Origin: Shewanella sp. MBTL60-112-B2
GTDB lineage: Bacteria > Pseudomonadota > Gammaproteobacteria > Enterobacterales > Shewanellaceae
Length of the DNA stretch: 64,000 nt
Assembly: GCF_019655055.1 (NCBI RefSeq)
Contig: NZ_BPFA01000001.1
Coordinates: 1 to 64,000 of the forward strand
Direction: 5' to 3'
Shown: piece by piece, positions 1-8,306 of the stretch
Position numbering within the stretch: the stretch's first letter is position 1
Layout: every line of letters starts with the position of its first letter
Translations under genes and position numbers: made by a program
Notes under the pieces: model-generated
Told to the model about the DNA's origin: nothing
Databases searched by the model: none
What the model saw: the letters and a program-made list of their open reading frames with translations, nothing else

Positions 1-135
1 AATGTTTTGTTTGTCATTTCCGTTTCCTTAATATTTATTTTTAACTTAGATATTTAATCTTTTTGTTAGCTAGTTTATTTGAAAGATAGTCATTAATTTT
101 GTCATTCTCCTTTTGGTTGTTGTTTTGTAAAATAC

Positions 136-966
136 TTAGAATATTGTAACTATAATTTTTCTCGTTAAATTTAAACGGAAAAAATATCGTAAAGAGGCAA
201 GTTTCACTGACATTTCATTATTTCTCTCTAAAATGCATTGATCACTTAAGTTAAAATATCGATCTGTACTTAAATTATTTTTACTGGAGTTGTTAAACTG
301 TCTTTGGTTGTGAGGGTTTTGACACTCTGGTATTGCGTAATGTAACCACGGTTCTTGTCGCCAAGCTGGATGTTCCGATGGGAAGCCTGCAAATTCATAA
401 ACATCTTCTGCTTCAGCTATAGTAAGATTATTATAATAGAACCCATCATAATGAGGGTTTTCGTGAAAGATTGGGTCTATTGTTCCACTTTCAATGACAA
501 ACCATCCAGCAACTTGAGAGAAAAAGAGGGTCCCAATAGCGGCACTCGGTTCTCCTAACCCATACCATGGGTTAGTGGGTGGCCAATAAGTGTATTGTCT
601 AAGTACTGAACGAGTGTCGATAATATTTGGGGCGGAAGAAAATAGATAGAAATATACATCTGCATTGGCCATATTTGGAAATCTATCTCTATATCTTGCT
701 AATAAATTTTGCATGTTGCTTATTTCGACGCTTAATAATCTATGGAACCCATAGGCGTCTGGCTGTACTGTACTGAGTTCTCGGGTATGTAAAAATAAAC
801 TAACAGGACTGTCGTCTGTAAGCGTGAATGCGCCGCCTGAATTAATAATTTCATCAGGAGTCAATAAAGACACTTTGAATTCGACAATTTGCTGTGCTTG
901 TGAATTGCATATTGCTATAAGTGTTATTAATAAAACTTTGATTGAGTTTTTCAATGACTTTTTCAT
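136..966 (-). CDS. Secreted protein of unknown function
   Basis: About 276 residues. I do not recognise the family. The start was placed at the ATG whose product begins MKKSLKNSIKVLLITLIAI, a clear Sec signal peptide with probable cleavage after NSQA; a longer upstream reading would bury this signal. The mature part is rich in Tyr, Phe, Asn and Pro, with no metal-binding or catalytic motif I can name. Base composition is clearly more AT-rich than the rest of the window, as is the flanking non-coding DNA, which suggests acquisition by transfer (inference). It has no operon partner in view, and the window edge prevents judging its downstream context. Confidence 0.6.
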   Translation of the reverse strand: MKKSLKNSIKVLLITLIAICNSQAQQIVEFKVSLLTPDEIINSGGAFTLTDDSPVSLFLHTRELSTVQPDAYGFHRLLSVEISNMQNLLARYRDRFPNMANADVYFYLFSSAPNIIDTRSVLRQYTYWPPTNPWYGLGEPSAAIGTLFFSQVAGWFVIESGTIDPIFHENPHYDGFYYNNLTIAEAEDVYEFAGFPSEHPAWRQEPWLHYAIPECQNPHNQRQFNNSSKNNLSTDRYFNLSDQCILERNNEMSVKLASLRYFFRLNLTRKIIVTIF

Positions 967-1855
967 TTGTATTTTCTCGTTGCTATTTGTTTTTGTTTCT
1001 TCTTTAAAATTGAAACATCCCAAGCCAAGGGGGGACTCTGTAGGTATTCTAGAAGATTACTCTAATGTTTTTATTTTCTTTGTTTTGTTTTGTTATAAGT
1101 TATTATTTTTTATTGTAAGTTGTTTTTAGGTTTTTTATTTTTGTTTTATATCGAATATTGCATGCAGTTTTATTCACTGTTTATCAGGGAATAGATTTGT
1201 TCTTAATTATTTCAACATTATTTGTTGGTTGGTAATTGGATTATGTATGCAATAGTTATTGTAATTTATTTTTATATTACTTTTTTGCGAGGGGGAAAGG
1301 CGGGGGGAGTATATGGGTTTTATAGGTCTTTGTTTGGGCATAACCTAGTTATGCGTTTATAAAAATGAATTTTTTGCTTGACGTAATAATTTATTTCGCG
1401 CGTATCTATTTGGGATTGAAGGATACCGAGCAATTGACGAGTGAGCATATTGCTAGAGCATAGGGCCCACCAATAGGTAGAATAGATACATATTGTTAAT
1501 GGTGGTAGGGTTTCACTACGTTCAGTTAAATAAATGAGATAGGTTGTACATTTATAAAGCTAATGGGGCGTTTTAGTATAATACGTGGTTTGAGCCCCAT
1601 GCTATCTAGCTTTAGTTAGCTTTAGTTAGCTTTAGTTAGCTTTAGTTAGCTTTAGGCTCACAGTAATAAATGGCTAAGTTTTGGTGTTTTTGGTTTAGTC
1701 ATTTGATGTAGTCACCTGATTTCATTGCTTATGACTTGTAACTTAATATATTGAGTATCGTCTGTGATCTGTCACGCATAAGCCATACTGATATGCCCCA
1801 AATTTGACATTTTCATCTAGCATGTCTGCTATCTTTTTAGTGAGTCTATAACCCC
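967..1855. other. Long AT-rich intergenic region
   Basis: Nearly 900 bases with no convincing gene. Short open frames here have no ribosome binding site or recognisable product. The only clear structure is the 10-bp tandem repeat at 1611-1655. I saw no transposase remnant or tRNA. Confidence 0.6.
1611..1655. repeat. 10-bp tandem repeat, four and a half copies
   Basis: The unit tttagttagc is repeated four times without error, followed by a half unit (tttag). It lies about 200 bases upstream of the MORN lipoprotein gene. Copy number at such a repeat could vary by slippage. A regulatory role is only a possibility. Confidence 0.9.
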
Positions 1856-3700
1856 ATGAAAAAAATACTGATTATAGCCAGTTTTACGGCAGCTTTGCTG
1901 TTGTCTGCTTGCAGTGATAAACCTACTCCTATCGAGTGTGACACCTTCAATTCTTGTTTCAATTTAAGCTTGGGGCAGGCAGTGAAAGAGACACAGGCTA
2001 ATTCCGAATTCAGCCAATTAAAAGTGGTTGTGGCGGTGGATTATGACGCGGGCGGCAAGATGCACACTAAGGTGAGCGAGCCGAGCGGTTCACCAAAGTT
2101 TGACGCCATAGCCACAGAGCAGTTGCAGCGTTCGATGGAAGCGCTACTTGTCGTTATCAAGACACTGCCCGAATCTGAGCGTGAACAAGGCGATAGCATT
2201 CATATCAACTTTTCCATCAAAACTGCAGACTTTCCCATAACGCCTAAGGTCGAGCCTAAGCCCGAGCTAGTAGAAAACTTTTATGAAAATGGTCAGTTGC
2301 AGAGTCGGGGCTATAAGCTTGATGGCAATAAGGTGGGTCATTGGCAGATATTTTTTGATGACGGCAGCTTAAGATTCGATTCTCACCATCCCAGTGGTGT
2401 GCAAAAACATTTTTCTAAAGATGGCCTACTCCTAGAAGAGGGGTATTTTGAAGATGGGGTAAAGCAGGGGACGTTCAAGAACTATGACTTCGATGGGCAC
2501 TTGGACACTTTGCGCAATTACCAAGATGGCGAGTTGATTGGTGTGAATGAGCGCTATTTTAAAGATGGCAGGCTAGAAGAAAAGACGTTATTCGATGTCA
2601 ATGGTAATGGCACGCATCAGGAGTTTTGGCCTAACGGGGCACTTAAGTGGGAGACTGCGCTGGTTGCTCGGCAACCTAGTGGAGAGCAAAAATATTTCGC
2701 CGAAAATGGTGAACTCATTGTTGAAAAGGCCCTAACTGAAGCTAAGGTCATGCAGCGGTCTATTATCGATAAGGATTACGACACCTATATGCGCTTTGCC
2801 TTTAGCTATATGATTGAGTATGCGGGCGGTGAAGCAGCATTTAAAATTGGCACCGCAGCAATAATAGACAACTTGCAGCGTGATGGTATTAAGCAGGTCT
2901 CGACGATATTCAACGGGCCGACAAAAATGTTTCTGCAAGAGGAGGAGGTGGACGAGTATTACGTTTACCTGCCTATGGAGATCAATATGAGCACGCCTAT
3001 AGGCGATGGTGTTGCAGAGACGGCTTTGATTGGGTTCTCTAAAGATATCGGCCAAACCTGGAAATTTGTAGAGGCTTCCATTGGCCGCGAGGAAGTGCTT
3101 GTTTTGCTACCAAACCTGCCGGATGCGCTTGTGATCCCGATTTTCCCAGAGCCTAGATTGATTAATGAGTCACAGACGACTTTAGCTGCTCAGCAAGCAG
3201 CGGGTGAGCAAAAACATTTCGATCAAAACGGTGAGCTTATTGCCGACAAGGCGTTAGTTGCAGCTAAGGTCATGAGGCAGTCTATTATCGATAAGGATTA
3301 CGACACCTATATGCGCTTTGCTCTTAGTGTCGTTATTGATAACGCGGGTGGTGAAGCTGCATTGAAGCGTGAGATAGCAGCAATGATGGATAAGTTACAA
3401 AGCGAAGGTCTTAAGCTTGAGTCGACAAGATTCAAGGAACCGACAAAAATTTATATGCAGGAGGAGCTTGATGAATATTACGGTTACCTGCCTATGGAAA
3501 TCAATATGAGCTCGCCAGTAGGCGATATAGTGGCTGAGTCGGCTTTGATTGGGGTATCTAAAGACAGTGGCGCAAACTGGAAGTTTGTTGAGGCGTTAGG
3601 TGGCCGTGAGGGAGTGCAATTGCTGCTGCCAAACTTGCCGGATGAACTTGAAATCCCGACCTTCCCAGGTCCTAGGTTGGTTAATGATAAGGCCGATTAA
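1856..3700 (+). CDS. MORN/YwqK-type lipoprotein with duplicated C-terminal domain
   Basis: 614 residues. The N-terminus has a lipoprotein signal with lipobox LLLSAC (Cys19), so the protein is probably anchored to a membrane in the envelope. Residues about 150-290 contain repeated units of the type Y-x-x-G-x-L (for example FYENGQL, YFEDGVKQGTF, FWPNGALKWE), typical of the MORN_2 repeats of YwqK-family proteins. The C-terminal half is an internal duplication. Residues about 282-430 and 450-610 share long blocks such as SIIDKDYDTYMRFA and YLPMEINMS, each preceded by a GEQKxF repeat. The YwqK family is sometimes called an antitoxin component, but nothing here supports a toxin partner. Function unknown; a strong terminator follows. 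Confidence 0.75.
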   Translation: MKKILIIASFTAALLLSACSDKPTPIECDTFNSCFNLSLGQAVKETQANSEFSQLKVVVAVDYDAGGKMHTKVSEPSGSPKFDAIATEQLQRSMEALLVVIKTLPESEREQGDSIHINFSIKTADFPITPKVEPKPELVENFYENGQLQSRGYKLDGNKVGHWQIFFDDGSLRFDSHHPSGVQKHFSKDGLLLEEGYFEDGVKQGTFKNYDFDGHLDTLRNYQDGELIGVNERYFKDGRLEEKTLFDVNGNGTHQEFWPNGALKWETALVARQPSGEQKYFAENGELIVEKALTEAKVMQRSIIDKDYDTYMRFAFSYMIEYAGGEAAFKIGTAAIIDNLQRDGIKQVSTIFNGPTKMFLQEEEVDEYYVYLPMEINMSTPIGDGVAETALIGFSKDIGQTWKFVEASIGREEVLVLLPNLPDALVIPIFPEPRLINESQTTLAAQQAAGEQKHFDQNGELIADKALVAAKVMRQSIIDKDYDTYMRFALSVVIDNAGGEAALKREIAAMMDKLQSEGLKLESTRFKEPTKIYMQEELDEYYGYLPMEINMSSPVGDIVAESALIGVSKDSGANWKFVEALGGREGVQLLLPNLPDELEIPTFPGPRLVNDKAD

Positions 3701-3716
3701 CTAGCATTGGTATGAT

Positions 3717-3750
3717 AAAAAGCGCTAGCAAAAATAGACTAGCGCTTTTT
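3717..3750. terminator. Rho-independent terminator
   Basis: A perfect 12-bp stem (AAAAAGCGCTAG pairing with CTAGCGCTTTTT) with a 10-base loop. It is A-rich on one side and T-rich on the other, so it can serve both the lipoprotein gene and the convergent large gene. Confidence 0.85.
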
Positions 3751-3810
3751 AGTTACATCATTGAAGTGACCGTTAAAACTAATTGACTTCAAGATGTTGG
3801 TTTAAGCTGC

Positions 3811-6800
3811 TTAGCTTAATGCCGCCTCAACTCGATCACGGATTTTCCGTGATTTCTCTTTGGCGAACAGCGTCATAAATTCGCTGCCGTTAGCTTGTTT
3901 AGCAAGAATATCCACTAAAGTGGCTTTGGTTTCGATACGTAAAAATCCCATTAAAGGTTTGATTTCATCTCGGCGCGCCATGGCGGCAATATATTCGCCC
4001 ATACATGGGCGGTATTTTTTGATCATATATAGCAGTAGATATTCACGTTTAACGTTTCGGCTAAATAGCCAATCGAGTAGTGCTTGAAACGCAGCCTCTT
4101 CATAATCATCTTCATCGCATGCTAGGCGCGTGGCTAAATTCATTTTGCCTTGTAGCGCAAGCTGATCCATATAGCTATCTACAAGGCCATCGGTGAACAC
4201 CTTATAGGCTGCGTAGCTATGGTTTGCGAGAAGTTCTACTAAGCGGCCACAACGTTCATCATCGAGTAGCCACAGATACTGGCTTAACGCATGGCTGCGA
4301 TACTCTTTTAAATTGGCCGTGGTTTCATAGCTGACATATTGATTAAACTGCGGCGCAAACTCAGCATATTCTAGCTCGCCTTGCAGATATGCCCATAGGT
4401 TTTGGTTAACTTGGTTTCGGCGCTCTTCTGGACTAGGTAAGTTTTTGACTGCATCAATAACGCTTTGGGCGTCTACCTTGTCGTTAAGGATTAACACCTC
4501 GCCGCCGAGGTAGAGATTGCCATCTCTAACGGTATCCTTGTCTGCCACTAACACCTGTAGCTCGTCGCCAACCTGCTGCAAGATCTCGCAGCATATCCAA
4601 TCCATCCTATCGTTTCTGCGGGTTTGACTCAGATCGGCATTAGGATGCAATGTCAGTGGTAATCGTAACTTTTTAGGTAGCTCGCCAGCGTCAGTGACAA
4701 AGCCTGAGAAGCTCACATAGTCTGTAAATTTGCTCTCAATCACCTCTTCCCACGAGTTGTGGTTTAGCTTGATAAAGTCACTCAGGCATTGCTTTAGCTC
4801 ATTATCGAGTGCAAAAGGCATGCTTGGAAAACGCATCGCCACGTGCTTATGAAAATCTAGCTTTATTGGTTGATAGCTGTAATCTAGGCCGCGCAGTAAC
4901 GCCTTAGCATCACTACGTCTTGCGGCGGCCAGCATGCTCTGATCGATAATCGCTGAGTCCTCATCGACGAGCTCTCCAATCAGTTCCACTAAGTTAAGGT
5001 AATCACCTGTACGTGAGGTGCTAGTGCTAAACTGCTCAACTTGATAAGCCAAGATAAAGGCTTTATCTATGCTGTGGCTGTTTAGCATGTCGAAGAAGTT
5101 GATTTCATCTAACGGCGAATCACACTTGAATTTACGGCTATGTTCGCTAAAGGCTTTAGCAACAACATGAACAACTCTAATAGGTGCCATAGTGATCAGC
5201 AGTTGCCAAATACGCTCTGCGTTAATGGCTTCGGGGATATCGAGTTGTTTTAGCCACAAGCAAGCGAGGACCACCCGTTGATAGTCATCGTCATGATCAT
5301 CTAAGAAGCTATAGTTTTTTTGCACAGGGCTAATTTTAGGGAAGTATAAAAATGCCTGACGACAGATATCTTGGCTAAAAAGGTGCTGGTCTAGCAGTTC
5401 AATCATCTGTTGCTGATTAAGCTCAGGATTAGTATCGGTAAAGTAAGCTTTGATTTGTGCTTGCTCAACGTCGTTTAAGCCTTTTTCAGTACAGGGACCA
5501 TCACCTAAAATGTTGGCGTTTTCTAGCATCAAGTTTAATGCACGCTCAAACACGCCATTTAGCTTTGCTTGCAAGGCTTGGGTGTAGCCATCATTCTGAT
5601 TTTGCTGTTTATCTTGCAACAGCAAGTAAGCGCAAAGCGCATCGATACCTAGCTCATCTTCCGGCCAGTCTTGGCAGTCTAAGCAGGCGCGATTTGCAAA
5701 TAGCTCATCAGTTTGCTTAAGCATTTCAGCCGATATTTGGTTATAACCCATGTCGATGAACTCATCTAGTAGGCTTTCAAGTGCCTTTTGCTCCGTTCTG
5801 CTTACACCTGAATCCAGCTTTGGTGTGGCATCGGTTGGCATGAAACGGGCGTAGTATTGTTCAACGCTGATAATCGCTTGATACTCTGATTCGCCCGTAA
5901 GCATGTCACACATTTCGTCATTAAAGGCTTGCTGGCCAAAGAAACGATAGAAAATGTCGACAAAGCGCAGCATGGTTTGCGCGTCGCGTACTCGGCTCTC
6001 TGGCTGAGTGTTAGCCGCTGCGGTCTCCGTATCATTACAATGCGTATCTGCACGAGCACTGACTCGACTGATAAAGCCATTGATTGCAGCTTCGCTCATG
6101 TCCTCATCAACTTCTAGCAGCAAATCTTTTGCTAGGTGCTCCATCACCTCATGGAAGTTATCGCGCACATGATCAAAGTCGTCCATATCCCAGCAAGACT
6201 CTTGGATGGCTTCATATAAGGTTAATGCGTGCTTTTCACTATGAGGGATGATGTTAAAGCATTCAATATCATCAAGGATCTCCGGATTTTCACCAGTAGA
6301 TATGTAAGACAGTAGAGTGTGGCTATTTTCAAGGCTCAGCATAAACTCGTTGACCATCTTAAGTCCGCCTAGATACTTATCGCGTGCTTGTTCGCGATCA
6401 GCACGTTGAAGGCGCAGTTCTTTCTGGCGGGCAATGCTGCCTGCGTAACAACAGAGTTTGCCATTAAGCTCATGCTTTAGCAGATTTTGCAGATCCATCG
6501 CCTCATTTTCAAGGCTATCATCAATAAAGTGCTCAGCCAGCTCAGCGCTCATCCCTTCACTGTCTAGACCACAACACTCAGCAATTAAGGTGATATATAA
6601 ATTGAGGATCGGCTTTTGCTCTTCCAGCGAGTCATGTTGGCTATATACCAGTGCAGGCTGGGCATGAAAGCGTTGCTTAACAAGCTCAATAAAGCGTGGG
6701 TATTTATCTGGATTAGCTTTTAAATAATCCCCAAGTGGCTGGTATCTTGGGGCTGGTTGTTCCCAATCACTGCCGTAAAAAGCGAATCTAAAGCTGTGAT

Positions 6801-7407
6801 TGTCACACCAGATAAAGGCGTTCATCATAGCCTCGCACCAACCATGTTTCCTGAGTAGGCTTAGCAACATATCGCCATAGCCTACCGCATGGTCATCATC
6901 CCAATAGGGGATAAAAAACTGCGCTAAATAAGTGGCGTCATTAGCGTCTTTGGCCGCCATCATATACATGGGTTCTGCGCCAAATACTCGGGTGTCATCG
7001 AGCCACATCTCACTGGTGTCGTTTTCAAAGCGGGCGTAGTTGACCATGGCTTGTGCAGTCTTACGTAGCTGTGGTGTGAGCGACTCATGCTCAAGGGCTA
7101 GGGCAAATAATAGGGTTTCAGATAGATACAGCAGACGTTCATCACTTACAAGATAACTACTTAAGTGGCCGCCATCTGGATTGAGTGAGAGTGCTGCCAT
7201 TGCTAGCTGTTGATCTTGTAGCATGTCCAGTTGCAGGTGCTCACGCGTGCCGCTGCTGTTATCCATAAACATCAAGTTGAATCGACCGCCTTTATCAAAG
7301 GCTAGATGCGCTTCTAATTGAGCTTGATATGCTTTTAAGGCTTGCTCAATACTCGCGCTGTCGTGGCGGTTAAATTCGATAACTTGTAGCTGGCTAAATG
7401 CGTCCAT
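3811..7407 (-). CDS. Very large protein of unknown function (1198 residues)
   Basis: I do not recognise a domain. The protein is acidic and looks mostly alpha-helical. It has no signal peptide or membrane segment, so a cytoplasmic location is likely. No P-loop, nuclease or protease motif was seen. Cys and His residues are scattered and do not form an obvious metal site. The ATG start has an upstream AGGA-type ribosome binding site. Codon use looks ordinary for the window, so this seems a resident gene rather than a recent arrival (inference). It is monocistronic: the upstream gene is divergent, and the downstream gene converges on a shared terminator. Confidence 0.7.
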   Translation of the reverse strand: MDAFSQLQVIEFNRHDSASIEQALKAYQAQLEAHLAFDKGGRFNLMFMDNSSGTREHLQLDMLQDQQLAMAALSLNPDGGHLSSYLVSDERLLYLSETLLFALALEHESLTPQLRKTAQAMVNYARFENDTSEMWLDDTRVFGAEPMYMMAAKDANDATYLAQFFIPYWDDDHAVGYGDMLLSLLRKHGWCEAMMNAFIWCDNHSFRFAFYGSDWEQPAPRYQPLGDYLKANPDKYPRFIELVKQRFHAQPALVYSQHDSLEEQKPILNLYITLIAECCGLDSEGMSAELAEHFIDDSLENEAMDLQNLLKHELNGKLCCYAGSIARQKELRLQRADREQARDKYLGGLKMVNEFMLSLENSHTLLSYISTGENPEILDDIECFNIIPHSEKHALTLYEAIQESCWDMDDFDHVRDNFHEVMEHLAKDLLLEVDEDMSEAAINGFISRVSARADTHCNDTETAAANTQPESRVRDAQTMLRFVDIFYRFFGQQAFNDEMCDMLTGESEYQAIISVEQYYARFMPTDATPKLDSGVSRTEQKALESLLDEFIDMGYNQISAEMLKQTDELFANRACLDCQDWPEDELGIDALCAYLLLQDKQQNQNDGYTQALQAKLNGVFERALNLMLENANILGDGPCTEKGLNDVEQAQIKAYFTDTNPELNQQQMIELLDQHLFSQDICRQAFLYFPKISPVQKNYSFLDDHDDDYQRVVLACLWLKQLDIPEAINAERIWQLLITMAPIRVVHVVAKAFSEHSRKFKCDSPLDEINFFDMLNSHSIDKAFILAYQVEQFSTSTSRTGDYLNLVELIGELVDEDSAIIDQSMLAAARRSDAKALLRGLDYSYQPIKLDFHKHVAMRFPSMPFALDNELKQCLSDFIKLNHNSWEEVIESKFTDYVSFSGFVTDAGELPKKLRLPLTLHPNADLSQTRRNDRMDWICCEILQQVGDELQVLVADKDTVRDGNLYLGGEVLILNDKVDAQSVIDAVKNLPSPEERRNQVNQNLWAYLQGELEYAEFAPQFNQYVSYETTANLKEYRSHALSQYLWLLDDERCGRLVELLANHSYAAYKVFTDGLVDSYMDQLALQGKMNLATRLACDEDDYEEAAFQALLDWLFSRNVKREYLLLYMIKKYRPCMGEYIAAMARRDEIKPLMGFLRIETKATLVDILAKQANGSEFMTLFAKEKSRKIRDRVEAALS

Positions 7408-7880
7408 ACTTCTGTCCTATTAACGCTGAATCGATTGCTGCCGAGAGTGGTGCTACGGCTAGGTTTTGATTGGATAATAGCCTATTACCCTTTTAAGAAC
7501 AGGTGTTTAGATTGTTACTAGTTTCAGTAAAGTGTCGATTTGTGATGGAGCTTGGTTTTGGCTAAATAAGTTGTTTGATAATTATCCAGTAGATGTTTAC
7601 TGCGATTGAAAAGTGACCTTCAGGTAAGTGGCTCGTTTTTTTATCAACGATTGGACATTGATTGCTTGGATTAGTAAGGTAGGCTCCGCAATAAGGATGG
7701 CGTACTGAAATCTCTCTGGTTTTAGTGCGGCTCACATCAGGATGATGTGTCTCAACCTCAGCGTTTGTTTACTCATCTTGAAGATATAAACTCTTGTCGC
7801 TATATAAGCTTTAACTGCTCCTCCATTGTTTGGCTGGACTTGTTTAAAGAAATTTTAAAGGAACTTAAAAGGAAGTAAGT
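7408..7880. other. Divergent intergenic region
   Basis: About 470 bases between two divergent genes. It must carry both promoters, but I see no clear operator, repeat or RNA gene. The ribosome binding site AAAGGAAG of the DUF805 gene is at its right edge. Confidence 0.5.
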
Positions 7881-8246
7881 ATGAATTGGTATCTCCTCGC
7901 CCTAAAAAAGTATTTCGATTTTGGTGGCCGCTCAAGACGTAAAGAGTATTGGATGTTTGCGCTGTTCAATATCATCTTTAGCATCGTCTTGACCTTTGTT
8001 GACTCGATGTTTGGTACCATGAACCTAGAAACGGGAATGGGGCTATTTAGTGGTCTATATGCGCTAGCGGTATTTATTCCTGGACTTGCGCTTACTGTAC
8101 GCCGGTTACATGATATTAATAAGAGCGGTTGGTGGTTACTGATTCTACTGGTACCACTAATCGGTGTGATTACTATATTCGTTTTCTGCGTGCTCGACAG
8201 TAAAGCTGAAGAGAATAGCTGGGGTATGAGCCCTAAGATGGCTTAG
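7881..8246 (+). CDS. DUF805 family inner-membrane protein
   Basis: 121 residues with the DUF805 pattern: a short N-terminal segment with FGGRSRRKEYWMF, then about four hydrophobic helices, with VRRLHDINKSGWW between the last helices. Length is normal for the family. AAAGGAAG lies just before the ATG. The function of DUF805 proteins is not established; they are small polytopic inner-membrane proteins. It is a single gene followed by a strong terminator. Confidence 0.85.
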   Translation: MNWYLLALKKYFDFGGRSRRKEYWMFALFNIIFSIVLTFVDSMFGTMNLETGMGLFSGLYALAVFIPGLALTVRRLHDINKSGWWLLILLVPLIGVITIFVFCVLDSKAEENSWGMSPKMA

Positions 8247-8263
8247 GCGTTAGTTGCCAACTA

Positions 8264-8289
8264 AAAAGGCTGCCAATAGGCAGCCTTTT
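8264..8289. terminator. Bidirectional rho-independent terminator
   Basis: The stem AAAAGGCTGCC / GGCAGCCTTTT has an AATA loop. It lies between two convergent genes and has T-rich tails on both strands. Confidence 0.85.
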
Positions 8290-8306
8290 GCTTTTATTGA
8301 ACGAGA

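Noticed and set aside
824..1129. Open frame opposite the start of the first secreted protein gene
   Set aside because: Mostly antisense to a gene with a clear signal peptide; no ribosome binding site.
1856..3700. Toxin-antitoxin role suggested by the YwqK family name
   Set aside because: No toxin-like partner gene is adjacent, and the protein is a lipoprotein.
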